Source: Apoda limacodes (Eukaryota; Arthropoda; Insecta; Lepidoptera; Limacodidae). From it: 64,000 bases of DNA. The translations under genes were made by a program, and so were the position numbers. The notes below the pieces were generated by a model, which saw nothing but the letters and a program-made list of their open reading frames with translations, had not been told where the DNA came from and searched no databases. This document shows, piece by piece, positions 61,001-64,000 of the stretch. Within the stretch, counting starts at the first letter, position 1. Each line of letters opens with the position of its first letter. The stretch spans positions 11,128,001 through 11,192,000 of the forward strand of contig OX291562.1 in assembly GCA_946406115.1 (NCBI GenBank). The letters run 5' to 3'.

Positions 61001-64000
61001 TTCATTCATTTGGCCACAAAGTAGTAGAAAGTGTCTAGACAATGCAATTGTGAGGCAATATATGGCTAGTCGGGTGTTATCCAGCCAAGCAGACACTTTG
61101 TCGCGGTGCCAAGACTGTCTCGTAGGATTTAAATAAGGCGATGACTAACTGTTTGTATCAAATTAATGTTTTAGGCTGTGCTCCTAGGTTCAGTCTAAAG
61201 AGGTTACATTGCAATTGTTTGGCTCGCTTGCCTAGAAATATTGTGTGTCATACTCACTGCTCATACAAGAAAAGTCCTTTAAAACTGATAATTATGTGAT
61301 TCTTTTCCATTTCCCTGTAATCTTTGTATTTAAGATGTTTGGCACAATTTCATCTTTTTCAATACTCTAAAAATAAATATATTGTTTTGGATTATAGTTA
61401 ACTATATCATATCTTGTTACACGACTTTAGAATTTTGATCACTCGTTTTAAATTTTTATTTAAATTCTCGGAATTCTTTAAAATGGAATAATAATTATGT
61501 TTTTAATAAATATTGTTCGTTTATCACCTGTTATAAAAAAAAAAAACATTAACATATAATATTAACTTGTTTTTGACCTATAGGTTCGATAATACCATGC
61601 CGCACAGCCATTATAGATTTGGGAATTAACGATGTTGACCCAGGATTAGTCCCTGATGGCGCTAAATGTGGAGATAACAAGGTTTGTTTATAAAAGACAT
61701 TTTAATAAAATAATAAAATATTATAAATAAAGGTCATAAAAATGAATAAACAGGCAAAAAAGAAATTAGGAATAACAGTATATTTTTAACTATTGTTGCG
61801 ACATATAGGTGTTGAGCTCAGCGTAAGCTACAACCAACAGGTAGTACAACGTCATCGGAAAGCTGCGACAACAGTCAAAGGAATGATTAACTACCTACAT
61901 AAGATTATACATATATAGAAATAACAATGATTATAATTATAGTAGAAATTATCACTAAGCAGTTACAAAGAAAAACAAAAAAAAACAAAAGTTATGACTC
62001 TATGATTTCAAATAACTCCTAGTGACTTATAAAGTCCTAGTACATCAATCTTCCAAACACACAAAATCTTCATAGAATTAAGAAATACATTATAAATATA
62101 CTTACATAGAAATAATCTTTCTTCGTTAATGCGTCCCTGAAGGTCCTTGAAGAAAATATATCATACATGCCATATCTGTAGGCCCAAACCGACACAAAGC
62201 GGGCGCGGCCGCGGGTGAGCGTGGCGGGTGGAGTCATTCACACGACTAGGTTTCTCTCGTACAATCCGCCTGTTTCGGTTACACCGGACGGTGCGTGTTG
62301 ACTGTTTAGACGGACAGTTAATCTAGACGCCTCAAAAATGGAAATAGATACGAAGGAATTTATATCATAATCTTTTGTCTATTTTTTTAAATGTTATCTA
62401 AGGTACTTAAAGACATTTTTGTATATTTATATAATTTGTCAGGATGCAACCTTAAATCAGCATTAATCGTGTTGAATTATTATAGTATGTATTCCTGATT
62501 TCACATAACTCGTTTTTCATTGAAGGTACGAATTTTCCATTAATAAAATGGCTTCTTTATCCATTAAACTGGCCAATGTTTGTGAATGTTTTATTACGTC
62601 TGACCCGCCAGTACCTCGAGCGCTGACGGTGTCGCCGAATCGGCGCCAAGACCCGCGCGCCCGCGCCCTTCCCGGCACACGCACCTGCGCCCGCTTTCTG
62701 TCTGTTTGGGCACTATGGCTAAGTCCTGGCTCAAGATTAATCTTTTAACCTCATCTTTGCTATGAAAATAATAATTTACATTGATATAATATAATATTAT
62801 AGAAATATTAATGTTATAATATTCCTGATTTTTATTGTGTATACATATCATTTACATATTGATGTTTAAAGTTTAAATAAAGGGTCTTACGTTAACTTCT
62901 GATCAGACTTTATAACAACTTCAATTGGTGTCTATACCTAGTTTTTACTAAGACTTTTTATTTAGACATTGTTATACGCTCATCTTAGTTACAAAAATAC
63001 TTGTATTTCAGATGTGTATGAAGCAGAAATGTCTACCAGTGGAGTATGTTCAAGCACTTATAGCTAGAAAGGAAAATTCAGTCTGTCCGTCCAACTGTTC
63101 TGGTAATGGCGTTTGTAACTCAGAAGGTAAGTTGATTTTAGAGTTTAGTAAAGCGTATGAGAAAAAACACATTTTTTGGAATTTTTGTTTTATTTTTTTT
63201 GTTAACTGTTTTAGGTCATTGTCATTGCGAACCCGGCTTTGCGCCACCGCTGTGTGCTTTACCGGGTCATGGAGGGTCTGTAGATTCTGGTCCTAGCACA
63301 AATCCTAACAGTAAGATTCTTTATACTATTGAACAATGTATTTTTCCAAAATAGATTATATACATGCAAACTTTTCCTCCTTATGATATTGATATAATTT
63401 TAACTAAGATTAAAATGTATTGTAACATAGAGAAGTTTGTATATTGCAAACAAGTTGCTTGGTGCTTAAGTAGTATTACCAAGTCGATTATTTTTACCTG
63501 CCTCTCCTTCCTATTGTAAAACAACCTACAATATTGTAATTTTTTTCTTTACAGTACAAAGAAACTTTATGATCACTATGTATGTGATTTTCCTGGGCAT
63601 CATACCTTCATGTCTGATCATCATGTTCTTATTTTACTATTCAAGACACAACAATATCTGGTGGAAAAAGCAAAGAAAATCGTACGTACATGATATTAAC
63701 GCCAATGAAAATACTGGTGCTTCTGGGAGTGGTACTAAATGCACAATTGGTTGTTTTGGTTCTACTAATTTTCCTAAACTAGCTAATAATTCATGTGCCT
63801 TGAAACTGTCTCCTTGTTTTGCACGATCAGATAGTAATAATTCTGCCCTAATCAAAGGTACAGACACTGAATCACGTAAAGAGTCAATTTTTGATGAAAA
63901 ATTAATATACGCTAATAGTTCTGTATGTAAACAAAATGATGAATCATCAGAAAGCCCCGTTTATTCCAACATATCAGAAATTAAACCTTCTAAACTAGAT
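36965..64000 (+). CDS. ADAM metalloprotease gene, meltrin/ADAM12-19-like, incomplete at both ends
   Basis: Locus entry for the only host gene recognised; exons are listed separately. About 850 codons were assembled across 15 exon positions with consistent phases and GT-AG junctions. Domain order is prodomain, furin site, reprolysin-type zinc protease, disintegrin, cysteine-rich, EGF-like, transmembrane and cytoplasmic tail, which is the layout of cell-surface ADAMs that shed or cleave membrane proteins. The active site [12 protein letters not shown] has all three zinc-binding histidines and the catalytic Glu, so the enzyme should be active. Phrases such as [26 protein letters not shown] and VKCGLLQC place it with the ADAM9/12/19/33 (meltrin) group rather than ADAM10 or ADAM17. 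The nearest Drosophila names would be Meltrin or mind-meld; I cannot tell which. The signal peptide exon is not visible and the tail continues beyond 64000. Confidence 0.95.
37245..37335 (+). repeat. Element M fragment
   Basis: ctgtaattcagattagatttttg, aataagtaattatttttacc and tttagtgcatatttttgaaacc match 32450-32530. Confidence 0.7.
37652..37807 (+). CDS. ADAM exon B: prodomain
   Basis: 156 bp, phase 0 to 0, flanked by atttcag and AAT/gtaagt. The 52 codons include [20 protein letters not shown] and [13 protein letters not shown], the typical ADAM prodomain beta-strand region (L-x-L-x-x-N-x-x-L and related). The prodomain acts as a folding chaperone and keeps the protease latent. The exon follows exon A after a 592-bp intron. 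Confidence 0.93.
37840..38110. repeat. Dispersed lepidopteran repeat fragment in intron B-C
   Basis: tacccgactgcgcccgaaggagggttatgttttt ... gtatgtatgtacat starts a common lepidopteran dispersed sequence. Open frames on both strands across it are incidental. Confidence 0.45.
38428..38785 (+). repeat. Dispersed repeat family R in intron B-C
   Basis: agtacctggaggaccgagcaaatgctcgg to gctcgtttaacggtattag aligns with 29108-29465. It includes the paired cgccatccattgtcaagtag / cgccacctattgtcaaatag units. Confidence 0.8.
38950..39070 (-). mobile_element. CR1-like LINE fragment
   Basis: ctcattccacaaccaaagcg ... gaagttcctctaaaactgcactgtgcgggacc is the reverse complement of 47860-47945 of the parent LINE. 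Confidence 0.7.
39369..39501 (+). CDS. ADAM exon C: prodomain (Pep_M12B)
   Basis: Begins after tggttacag in phase 0 and encodes [20 protein letters not shown] then [19 protein letters not shown], the most conserved prodomain block (C-x-Y-x-G ... [13 protein letters not shown]). The end is chosen at CAAG/gtctgg (39501/39502), because joining that one leftover base to exon D gives an open frame reading [17 protein letters not shown] stronger-looking donor, CTG/gtaaat, lies five bases further on (39506/39507) but would shift the frame and hit a stop within exon D. See findings. Confidence 0.85.
39507..40869. other. Intron C-D
   Basis: AT-rich intron with no recognised repeat. An open stretch on the minus strand (about 39955-40115) ends in a gtgagt-like donor but lacks an acceptor or homology and is not called. 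Confidence 0.4.
40870..41033 (+). CDS. ADAM exon D: cysteine switch and furin site
   Basis: 164 bp, taking one base from exon C and ending in phase 0 at AGG/gtaagt. It encodes HYLYDHADL, typical of the end of the ADAM prodomain core. The candidate cysteine switch is FKCGYKGG, with the Cys codon at 40932-40934; in ADAMs such a Cys caps the active-site zinc. The basic KRKR motif at 41001-41012 fits a furin-type cleavage site that frees the mature protease in the Golgi. The acceptor sits behind a T-rich tract. The downstream intron carries CR1, RTE and SINE fragments. Confidence 0.92.
41070..41170 (+). mobile_element. CR1-like LINE 3' terminus
   Basis: ttgcaagcgtctatgtaggctacggtgaccgcttaccatcaggcggaccgtaggcttgtttgccacc followed by ttagtggtaaaa: almost identical to 48038-48115, with an A-rich end. 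Confidence 0.9.
41186..41290 (-). mobile_element. RTE-type LINE 3' end
   Basis: The minus strand reads [20 protein letters not shown] then QQWTSGG-stop, the conserved C-terminus of RTE ORF2 proteins. It is 5'-truncated. Confidence 0.85.
41405..41512 (-). mobile_element. CR1-like LINE fragment
   Basis: gaacgcttgcaacaccgggggtattacttgcgcgttgtccaccctt and tcttaaagaacccc are the reverse complement of the LINE near 47970-48050. Confidence 0.75.
41515..41795 (+). repeat. tRNA-derived SINE in intron D-E
   Basis: The head gcctggttagtagtatggcc ... gtgtgggttcgattcccgc has tRNA-like boxes. The body gtttgtcttgagtttgggtg ... tgttgtctggtaccc ... acgcaagctttgcttactttgg and an AT-rich tail follow. It resembles the copies at 4545 and 52125. 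Confidence 0.85.
41823..41996 (+). CDS. ADAM exon E: N-terminal metalloprotease domain
   Basis: 174 bp, phase 0 to 0, acceptor tttccag, donor TCT/gtgagt. It opens the mature enzyme: [20 protein letters not shown] followed by [16 protein letters not shown]. The (K/R)YVEL-x-(I/L)VAD start is the signature of the reprolysin (M12B) catalytic domain, and the rest is its first helix. Confidence 0.96.
42060..42320 (+). repeat. 5S-rRNA-derived SINE in intron E-F
   Basis: gaagttaagcaatagcaggcgtggtcagtacctggatgggtaaccgcctagg matches the internal promoter half of animal 5S rRNA base by base with few changes. The rest of the 5S is absent, and a shared non-5S body follows (ctgttggtcctggcttt ... gccggcgtgatgcgc ... 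gaggcctgtgcccctgcaga). Confidence 0.8.
42507..42670 (+). CDS. ADAM exon F: metalloprotease domain, middle
   Basis: 164 bp, phase 0 entry, leaving two bases at GAC/gtaaga. It encodes [20 protein letters not shown] and [20 protein letters not shown], matching the central strands (L-N-I-x-I-x-L-V-G-V-x-V-W) and the F-L-x-W/Y-R...HDNAQLLT block of ADAM9/12/19-type proteases. The next intron is the longest inside the recognised gene (about 7.8 kb). Confidence 0.95.
42897..43496 (+). pseudogene. Decayed THAP-domain gene in intron F-G
   Basis: An ATG at 42897 opens [20 protein letters not shown] plus DIFPIT, ending at a gttaag donor (42974/42975). After a T-tract and tttag, 43397-43496 reads [20 protein letters not shown]. 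This is the C-x-x-x-x-C ... F-P-x-D-P-x-x-x-x-x-W layout of a THAP zinc finger, as in P-element-type transposases and THAP proteins. The two parts do not join in frame. The expected C-S-x-H-F appears only in another frame as [11 protein letters not shown] with the His lost. I infer a transposon-derived remnant. No transposase body was found after it. Confidence 0.6.
44004..44862 (-). pseudogene. Tc1/mariner-like DDE transposase, frameshifted and internally deleted
   Basis: Transcribed opposite to the ADAM gene, within its intron F-G. The N-terminal helix-turn-helix reads from 44856 ([30 protein letters not shown]). It goes out of frame at a repeated cgaa near 44648-44658 and continues as [38 protein letters not shown] and [26 protein letters not shown] carries the first catalytic Asp. 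After [10 protein letters not shown] the usual middle of the protein (second Asp in FQHDGAPAH and the final catalytic residue) is missing, and the frame resumes with the C-terminal part ([20 protein letters not shown]). Inactive. Family assigned from memory of insect-expanded Tc/mariner-like proteins. Confidence 0.8.
45160..45345 (+). repeat. Dispersed lepidopteran repeat (caaagtcaaagtcaaaatg type)
   Basis: catcaaagtcaaagtcaaaatg, ttattcaaataaggatttta, aagaatccggcaagaaactc and gttactcttttaaaa. A reverse-oriented copy is at 58740-58870. The 77-codon frame across it is not a gene. Confidence 0.7.
45484..46310. repeat. Diverged tandem duplication, ~390-470 bp units
   Basis: 45484-45850 and 45877-46310 share order and sequence: ttatttgacc-gt(a/t), aaaatac, ttatttatgcagccttagtacgtaaatactc, attttg(g/a)tgatatttcgcact, gtttgtctgttgtaat and cgaacccttcataatt-tatgaa-agaga. 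The CR1-like LINE sits directly behind the second unit. Confidence 0.75.
46385..48135 (+). mobile_element. CR1-like LINE, 5'-truncated, nearly intact reverse transcriptase
   Basis: The frame from about 46385 encodes a full RT domain: [79 protein letters not shown] and the active site CYADDSTGD (YADD at 47172-47183). One frame break at an A-run near 47503 separates it from the C-terminal part, which continues openly to 48061 ([30 protein letters not shown]). The endonuclease and ORF1 are missing. The 3' UTR ends gccaccttagtggtatt plus poly-A. Sequence upstream of 46385 is a (GA)n tract and not part of the protein. Lineage (CR1/Jockey superfamily) is judged from motifs. Confidence 0.88.
48136..49070. 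other. Intron F-G, unassigned
   Basis: AT-rich. The T-rich frame at 48779-49021 looks like low-complexity DNA. No gene or repeat is recognised. Confidence 0.4.
49071..49574. mobile_element. hAT-type MITE with 8-bp target duplication
   Basis: The element 49079-49566 begins CAGTGTTGCCAGAT and ends ATCTGGCATAACTG, inverted repeats with two mismatches in 14. Flanking octamers are CTCGAGCG (49071-49078) and CGCGAGCG (49567-49574), 7 of 8 identical. The interior has no transposase. Confidence 0.82.
49818..49985. mobile_element. Short fold-back element
   Basis: TTGTAGACTACACCGGACGCCGGA at the left pairs with TCCGGCGTCCGGTGTCTTCTACAA at the right (one internal mismatch region), leaving a short loop region. 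Overlapping open frames here are by-products of the GC-rich arms. Confidence 0.78.
50498..50800 (+). CDS. ADAM exon G: zinc active site
   Basis: 303 bp between cttacag and AAG/gtaaat, entered with one base and left with two. It holds the zinc-binding site [12 protein letters not shown] at 50625-50660, matching H-E-x-x-G-H-x-x-G-x-x-H-D, so all three zinc ligands and the catalytic Glu are present. The Met-turn follows (KCIMSPSS), then [19 protein letters not shown], the end of the domain. Catalytically dead ADAM paralogues lack these residues, so this one is predicted to be proteolytically active. An in-frame ATG a few codons upstream lies in the intron and is not the start of this protein. 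Confidence 0.97.
51315..51501 (+). CDS. ADAM exon H: disintegrin domain, first half
   Basis: 187 bp from tttcag to CAG/gtaatt, entered with one base and left in phase 0. It encodes the link [13 protein letters not shown] and the disintegrin opening [15 protein letters not shown], then a cysteine-dense stretch ending [11 protein letters not shown]. Disintegrin domains form a calcium-stabilised arm that can bind integrins and positions the cysteine-rich module toward the active site. Confidence 0.96.
51502..51941. other. Intron H-I
   Basis: No repeat or gene recognised. Confidence 0.4.
51942..52085 (+). CDS. ADAM exon I: disintegrin loop
   Basis: 144 bp, phase 0 to 0, acceptor attttcag, donor GAG/gtaaat. 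It contains [19 protein letters not shown] followed by [20 protein letters not shown]. The disintegrin loop [14 protein letters not shown] has no RGD, as in most ADAMs; the related x-E/D-C-D sequence is present. It leads into the cysteine-rich domain. Confidence 0.96.
52125..52390 (+). repeat. tRNA-derived SINE in intron I-J
   Basis: The head cagccattgtggctcattgtgcaatgacctgcctgctgaac ... gggtccgatttccgc has diverged A- and B-box like sequences. Body and tail match 4545 and 41515 (tgttcgtatttacaaa, tacctggtatctac, caagcttcgccc). Confidence 0.75.
52390..52580 (+). repeat. Repeat family N (cgccgcgacaaaatg type)
   Basis: cagtccttatcgccttcgata ... gtcatggcgccgcgacaaaatg ... gcgctcgcccccagtctcgccgcgc ... 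ctcacaattgctttgtctacacac. The same sequence is split by an insertion at 53620-54110 and occurs reversed at 61015-61165. Confidence 0.75.
52640..52855. repeat. ~35-bp minisatellite abutting exon J
   Basis: About six units of the form cccgatgaccttgtcaactttgtcaactcaaa, with small length changes, run to within ten bases of the exon J acceptor at 52861. The acceptor region (tatcctattacag) follows directly. Confidence 0.9.
52862..52980 (+). CDS. ADAM exon J: start of cysteine-rich domain
   Basis: 119 bp, phase 0 entry, leaving two bases (CA/gtaagt). It encodes [20 protein letters not shown] and [11 protein letters not shown], matching the AYC-x-x-G-x-C...QC-x-x-LWG pattern of ADAM cysteine-rich domains. 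The two leftover bases join equally well to any of the three downstream 161-bp exons. A minisatellite of about 35-bp units ends just upstream of the acceptor. Confidence 0.94.
53090..53619. other. Intron J-K, unassigned GC-richer stretch
   Basis: 53160-53470 is GC-richer than its surroundings and looks transposon-derived, but I cannot name it. The frame 53216-53440 has no known motif. Confidence 0.35.
53620..54115 (+). mobile_element. Jockey 3' end nested inside repeat family N
   Basis: 53620-53735 and 54030-54115 are the two halves of repeat N (compare 52390-52580). Between them, 53740-54025 is the 3' UTR of the Jockey family (ggctccccccgcggggagcc ... ttgggcgctatatgggctga ... aaaaaaaat), as at 9720-10065. 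ATAGGCT occurs on both sides (before the C-run and after the A-tail) and may be a target-site duplication. A 17-base run of C marks the 5' edge. Confidence 0.82.
54116..54870. other. Intron J-K, unassigned
   Basis: AT-rich. 54482-54545 (gctatttgctgcggtttcgctcg) is a small piece of a common lepidopteran repeat. No gene. Confidence 0.4.
54875..55060 (-). repeat. 5S-rRNA-derived SINE
   Basis: The reverse complement reads aagcaacgtcaggtgtggtcagcacctagatgggtgaccgcctagtgcc, again the promoter half of 5S rRNA, the best-preserved of the copies here. Confidence 0.8.
55680..55932. mobile_element. Inverted-repeat MITE with ~45-bp arms
   Basis: aataataaaacgggaatcaatgcggcattatttggcaaa at the left matches the reverse complement of tttgccaaataatgacgcgtttaatcccgttttattatt at the right with few mismatches. 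The core contains tcccgacatttcggctggg. No coding. Confidence 0.88.
55985..56265. mobile_element. Inverted-repeat MITE just upstream of exon K1
   Basis: The left arm ggcgaccatacacggactgttcgagcag pairs with the right arm gactgtttcgagctgttcgtgtatggccagcc, roughly 25 bases with mismatches. It ends about 110 bp before the K1 acceptor. Confidence 0.8.
56376..56536 (+). CDS. ADAM exon K1: cysteine-rich domain, canonical alternative exon
   Basis: 161 bp, acceptor ccgcatag, donor CACG/gtaagt, entered with one base and left with one. It encodes [20 protein letters not shown], then [20 protein letters not shown] and [13 protein letters not shown], closely matching the usual ADAM9/12/19-like sequence at this place. 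Four cysteines are present. In snake-venom metalloprotease and ADAM structures, the part after CG-x-L-x-C corresponds to the hypervariable region proposed to contact substrate. Two related exons follow (57422-57582 and 57891-58051) with equal length and phase, so K1 is probably one choice out of three. Confidence 0.95.
56537..57421 (+). repeat. Six-unit tandem array of decayed exon-K copies
   Basis: Between exons K1 and K2, a unit of about 144 bp repeats six times. Unit boundaries marked by ACGGTAAG fall at 56534, 56671, 56815, 56959, 57103, 57247 and 57390, giving spacings of 137, 144, 144, 144, 144 and 143. Most units read ...GATGTCAACTAG, then GTACGAGTATTGC..., then GTAACG/GTAAG, which mirrors the acceptor, first bases and donor of exon K2. 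The exon-like part is 104 bp (for example 56714-56817), equal modulo 3 to the intact 161-bp exon, but holds an in-frame TGA (56778-56780). I read the units as decayed duplicates of exon K that later spread as a tandem repeat. Confidence 0.9.
57422..57582 (+). CDS. ADAM exon K2: second, diverged copy of the cysteine-rich exon
   Basis: 161 bp, the same length and phases as K1, acceptor tcaactag, donor AATG/gtaagt. It encodes [20 protein letters not shown], then [20 protein letters not shown] and [13 protein letters not shown]. All four cysteines and the ED-V-x-CG-x-LQC core are kept; the distal half differs strongly from K1. The frame is open throughout and both splice sites are intact, so a functional alternative exon is more likely than a relic. 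If K1, K2 and K3 were all included, the protein would have three tandem half-modules with odd cysteine pairing, so exclusive use is expected. No transcript evidence is available here. Confidence 0.85.
57612..57692 (+). pseudogene. Decayed exon-K relic between K2 and K3
   Basis: Preceded by ctgatattaagtag and starting GTACATCAGTTGCAATCATGAC, close to the exon K start GTATGGGAATTGCGGTCA. It ends AAAG/gtaagtgt, like the other donors. It is only 81 bp, and its interior no longer aligns with the exon. A second possible relic begins at 57723 after atgtaaactag. Confidence 0.5.
57723..57800 (+). pseudogene. Possible second decayed exon-K relic
   Basis: Starts GAATACCCATTGTGTTCATAG right after aatatgatgtaaactag, the acceptor context shared by K2, K3 and the array. 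The match to the exon start (GTATGGGAATTGCGGTCATG) is visible over roughly 25 bases. No donor could be assigned and the end is approximate. Confidence 0.35.
57891..58051 (+). CDS. ADAM exon K3: third, diverged copy of the cysteine-rich exon
   Basis: Again 161 bp with identical phases, acceptor gttaactag, donor CATA/gtaagt. It encodes [20 protein letters not shown], then [20 protein letters not shown] and [13 protein letters not shown]. The four cysteines and the KC-GLLQC core are conserved, while the segment after them is unlike both K1 and K2. The last exonic base is A rather than G, giving Ser instead of Gly at the junction with exon L. The open frame over 161 bp and conserved splice sites support coding status. 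Confidence 0.83.
58052..58739. other. Intron K-L, first part
   Basis: I looked for a fourth exon-K copy or an exon between K3 and L and found none. No repeat family is recognised. Confidence 0.45.
58740..58870 (-). repeat. Dispersed repeat, reversed copy of 45160-45345
   Basis: taaaagagtaacgatcgagtttcttgccggattcttct and taaccggatttcaaaaaatattatttcataacg are the reverse complement of that repeat. Confidence 0.7.
59250..59470. other. GC-richer unassigned segment in intron K-L
   Basis: Overlapping open frames on both strands arise from raised GC content (tcgcgtcggttggcacc ... gactcggctgcaggggaacg). It is probably a transposon fragment. No domain recognised. Confidence 0.3.
59855..60155 (+). 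repeat. Complete copy of the ggccaagtg dispersed repeat
   Basis: Runs from aaaaaatcggccaagtgcgagtcgg to gtgtacggaaccctaaaaa and includes gggttccgtaccattatct, cacgtttgttgtatgg, agatacagcctggtgacaga and four ggac(a) repeats. The short inverted ends (agggttccgtacc / gtacggaaccct) fold together. Confidence 0.82.
60225..60610 (+). other. CpG-rich segment with short spliced-looking open frame
   Basis: gatcgtctaaccgttcgtctaaccgatcgtctaacc is a threefold 12-bp repeat, followed by CpG-rich sequence. An ATG at about 60517 opens [20 protein letters not shown] plus [10 protein letters not shown] up to a gtaagt donor (about 60603). It has no homology I recognise and lies in the ADAM intron. It could be a transposon end with a decayed first exon. 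Confidence 0.3.
60893..60970 (+). mobile_element. CR1-like LINE 3' fragment
   Basis: aaagggcctgtaacgcgcaagtaatgcccctgatgttgccagtgtccatgcctatggtgatcg follows 48000-48065 of the parent LINE, diverged. Confidence 0.65.
61015..61165 (-). repeat. Repeat family N, reversed copy
   Basis: gtagtctagacaatgcaattgtgagg-like sequence, gctagtcgggtgttatccagcc, ctttgtcgcggtgccaagactgtctcg and aaggcgatgactaactg are the reverse complement of 52390-52580 with rearrangement. Confidence 0.65.
61584..61681 (+). CDS. ADAM exon L: cysteine-rich domain, continued
   Basis: 98 bp after cctatag, entered with two bases and left in phase 0 at AAG/gtttgt. It encodes [20 protein letters not shown] then [12 protein letters not shown], the standard cysteine-rich continuation (PC...D-x-x-D-P-G-x-V-x-D-G-x-x-C-G-x-x-K). 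It is the constant partner exon for K1, K2 or K3. Confidence 0.94.
62170..62720. mobile_element. Inverted-repeat element in intron L-M
   Basis: ggcccaaaccgacacaaagcgggcgcgg at the left is matched by the reverse complement of gcgcccgctttctgtctgtttgggc at the right. The ends are GC-rich and the interior AT-rich with no transposase. Open frames at the right arm on both strands are incidental. No target duplication could be fixed. Confidence 0.75.
63012..63126 (+). CDS. ADAM exon M: end of cysteine-rich domain and start of EGF-like module
   Basis: 115 bp after tatttcag, phase 0 entry, one base left at GAAG/gtaagt. It encodes [20 protein letters not shown], then the EGF opening [15 protein letters not shown]. 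The leading Met is internal, not a start: it continues GDNK-MC from exon L. Confidence 0.94.
63215..63310 (+). CDS. ADAM exon N: EGF-like module and juxtamembrane stalk
   Basis: 96 bp from ttttag to AACA/gtaaga. It encodes [13 protein letters not shown], completing the EGF-like fold (C-x-C-x-x-G-(F/Y)-x-x-P-x-C), followed by a Gly/Ser/Pro-rich stalk ([13 protein letters not shown]) that leads to the membrane. Confidence 0.93.
63555..64000 (+). CDS. ADAM exon O: transmembrane segment and cytoplasmic tail (runs off window)
   Basis: Starts after ctttacag with two bases and stays open to the window end. Codons 63569-63640 encode a hydrophobic helix ([20 protein letters not shown] and on) followed by basic residues ([13 protein letters not shown]), so the tail is cytoplasmic. 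The visible tail is Ser/Asn-rich with Cys pairs and [11 protein letters not shown]. It shows no clear PxxP cluster of the type seen in mammalian ADAM12/19 tails, but the tail is incomplete. Confidence 0.92.

Noticed and set aside
63012..63014. ATG at the start of exon M as a gene start
   Set aside because: It is the internal Met of the cysteine-rich domain, continuous with exon L.

Overview
The window looks like the nuclear genome of a moth or butterfly (Lepidoptera). It is AT-rich, its one host gene has short exons and long introns, and it is full of repeat types I know from lepidopteran genomes: tRNA-derived and 5S-rRNA-derived SINEs, CR1-, Jockey- and RTE-type LINE fragments, and many small inverted-repeat elements. 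The species cannot be named from sequence alone.

Only one host gene is recognisable. It is a plus-strand, membrane-anchored ADAM metalloprotease of the meltrin (ADAM9/12/19/33-like) type. Its first identifiable exon starts at 36965 and its last exon runs off the window end at 64000. The exons encode, in order, prodomain with cysteine switch and furin site, catalytic domain ([12 protein letters not shown]), disintegrin, cysteine-rich, EGF-like, transmembrane and cytoplasmic regions. All splice phases fit. No signal-peptide exon was found, so the 5' end lies upstream or in an unrecognised short exon.

1-36964 holds no supportable gene. It is repeat-derived DNA: two decayed Jockey LINE copies, many CR1-like 3' ends, SINEs, a hAT-like MITE with a perfect 8-bp target duplication, a TTAA-flanked MITE, a 140-bp tandem duplication and a 26-bp minisatellite.

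36965-56375 holds the ADAM exons up to the start of the cysteine-rich region. The large intron 42671-50497 carries a decayed THAP gene, a deleted DDE transposase and a nearly intact CR1-like LINE.

56376-58051 is the highlight. The 161-bp exon encoding part of the ADAM cysteine-rich region is present three times, each 161 bp, in the same splice phases and with the same four cysteines, but with different residues after the CG-x-LQC motif. Between copies one and two is a six-unit, about 144-bp tandem array. Its units look like decayed 104-bp versions of the exon, most keeping AACTAG acceptor and ACG/GTAAG donor motifs but carrying an in-frame TGA. Two more relics lie between copies two and three. 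Swapping in one copy at a time would keep the frame, so I read this as a candidate mutually exclusive splicing cluster that changes the substrate-facing part of the protease.

58052-64000 completes the cysteine-rich region, EGF, transmembrane segment and start of the tail, with more repeats in the introns.
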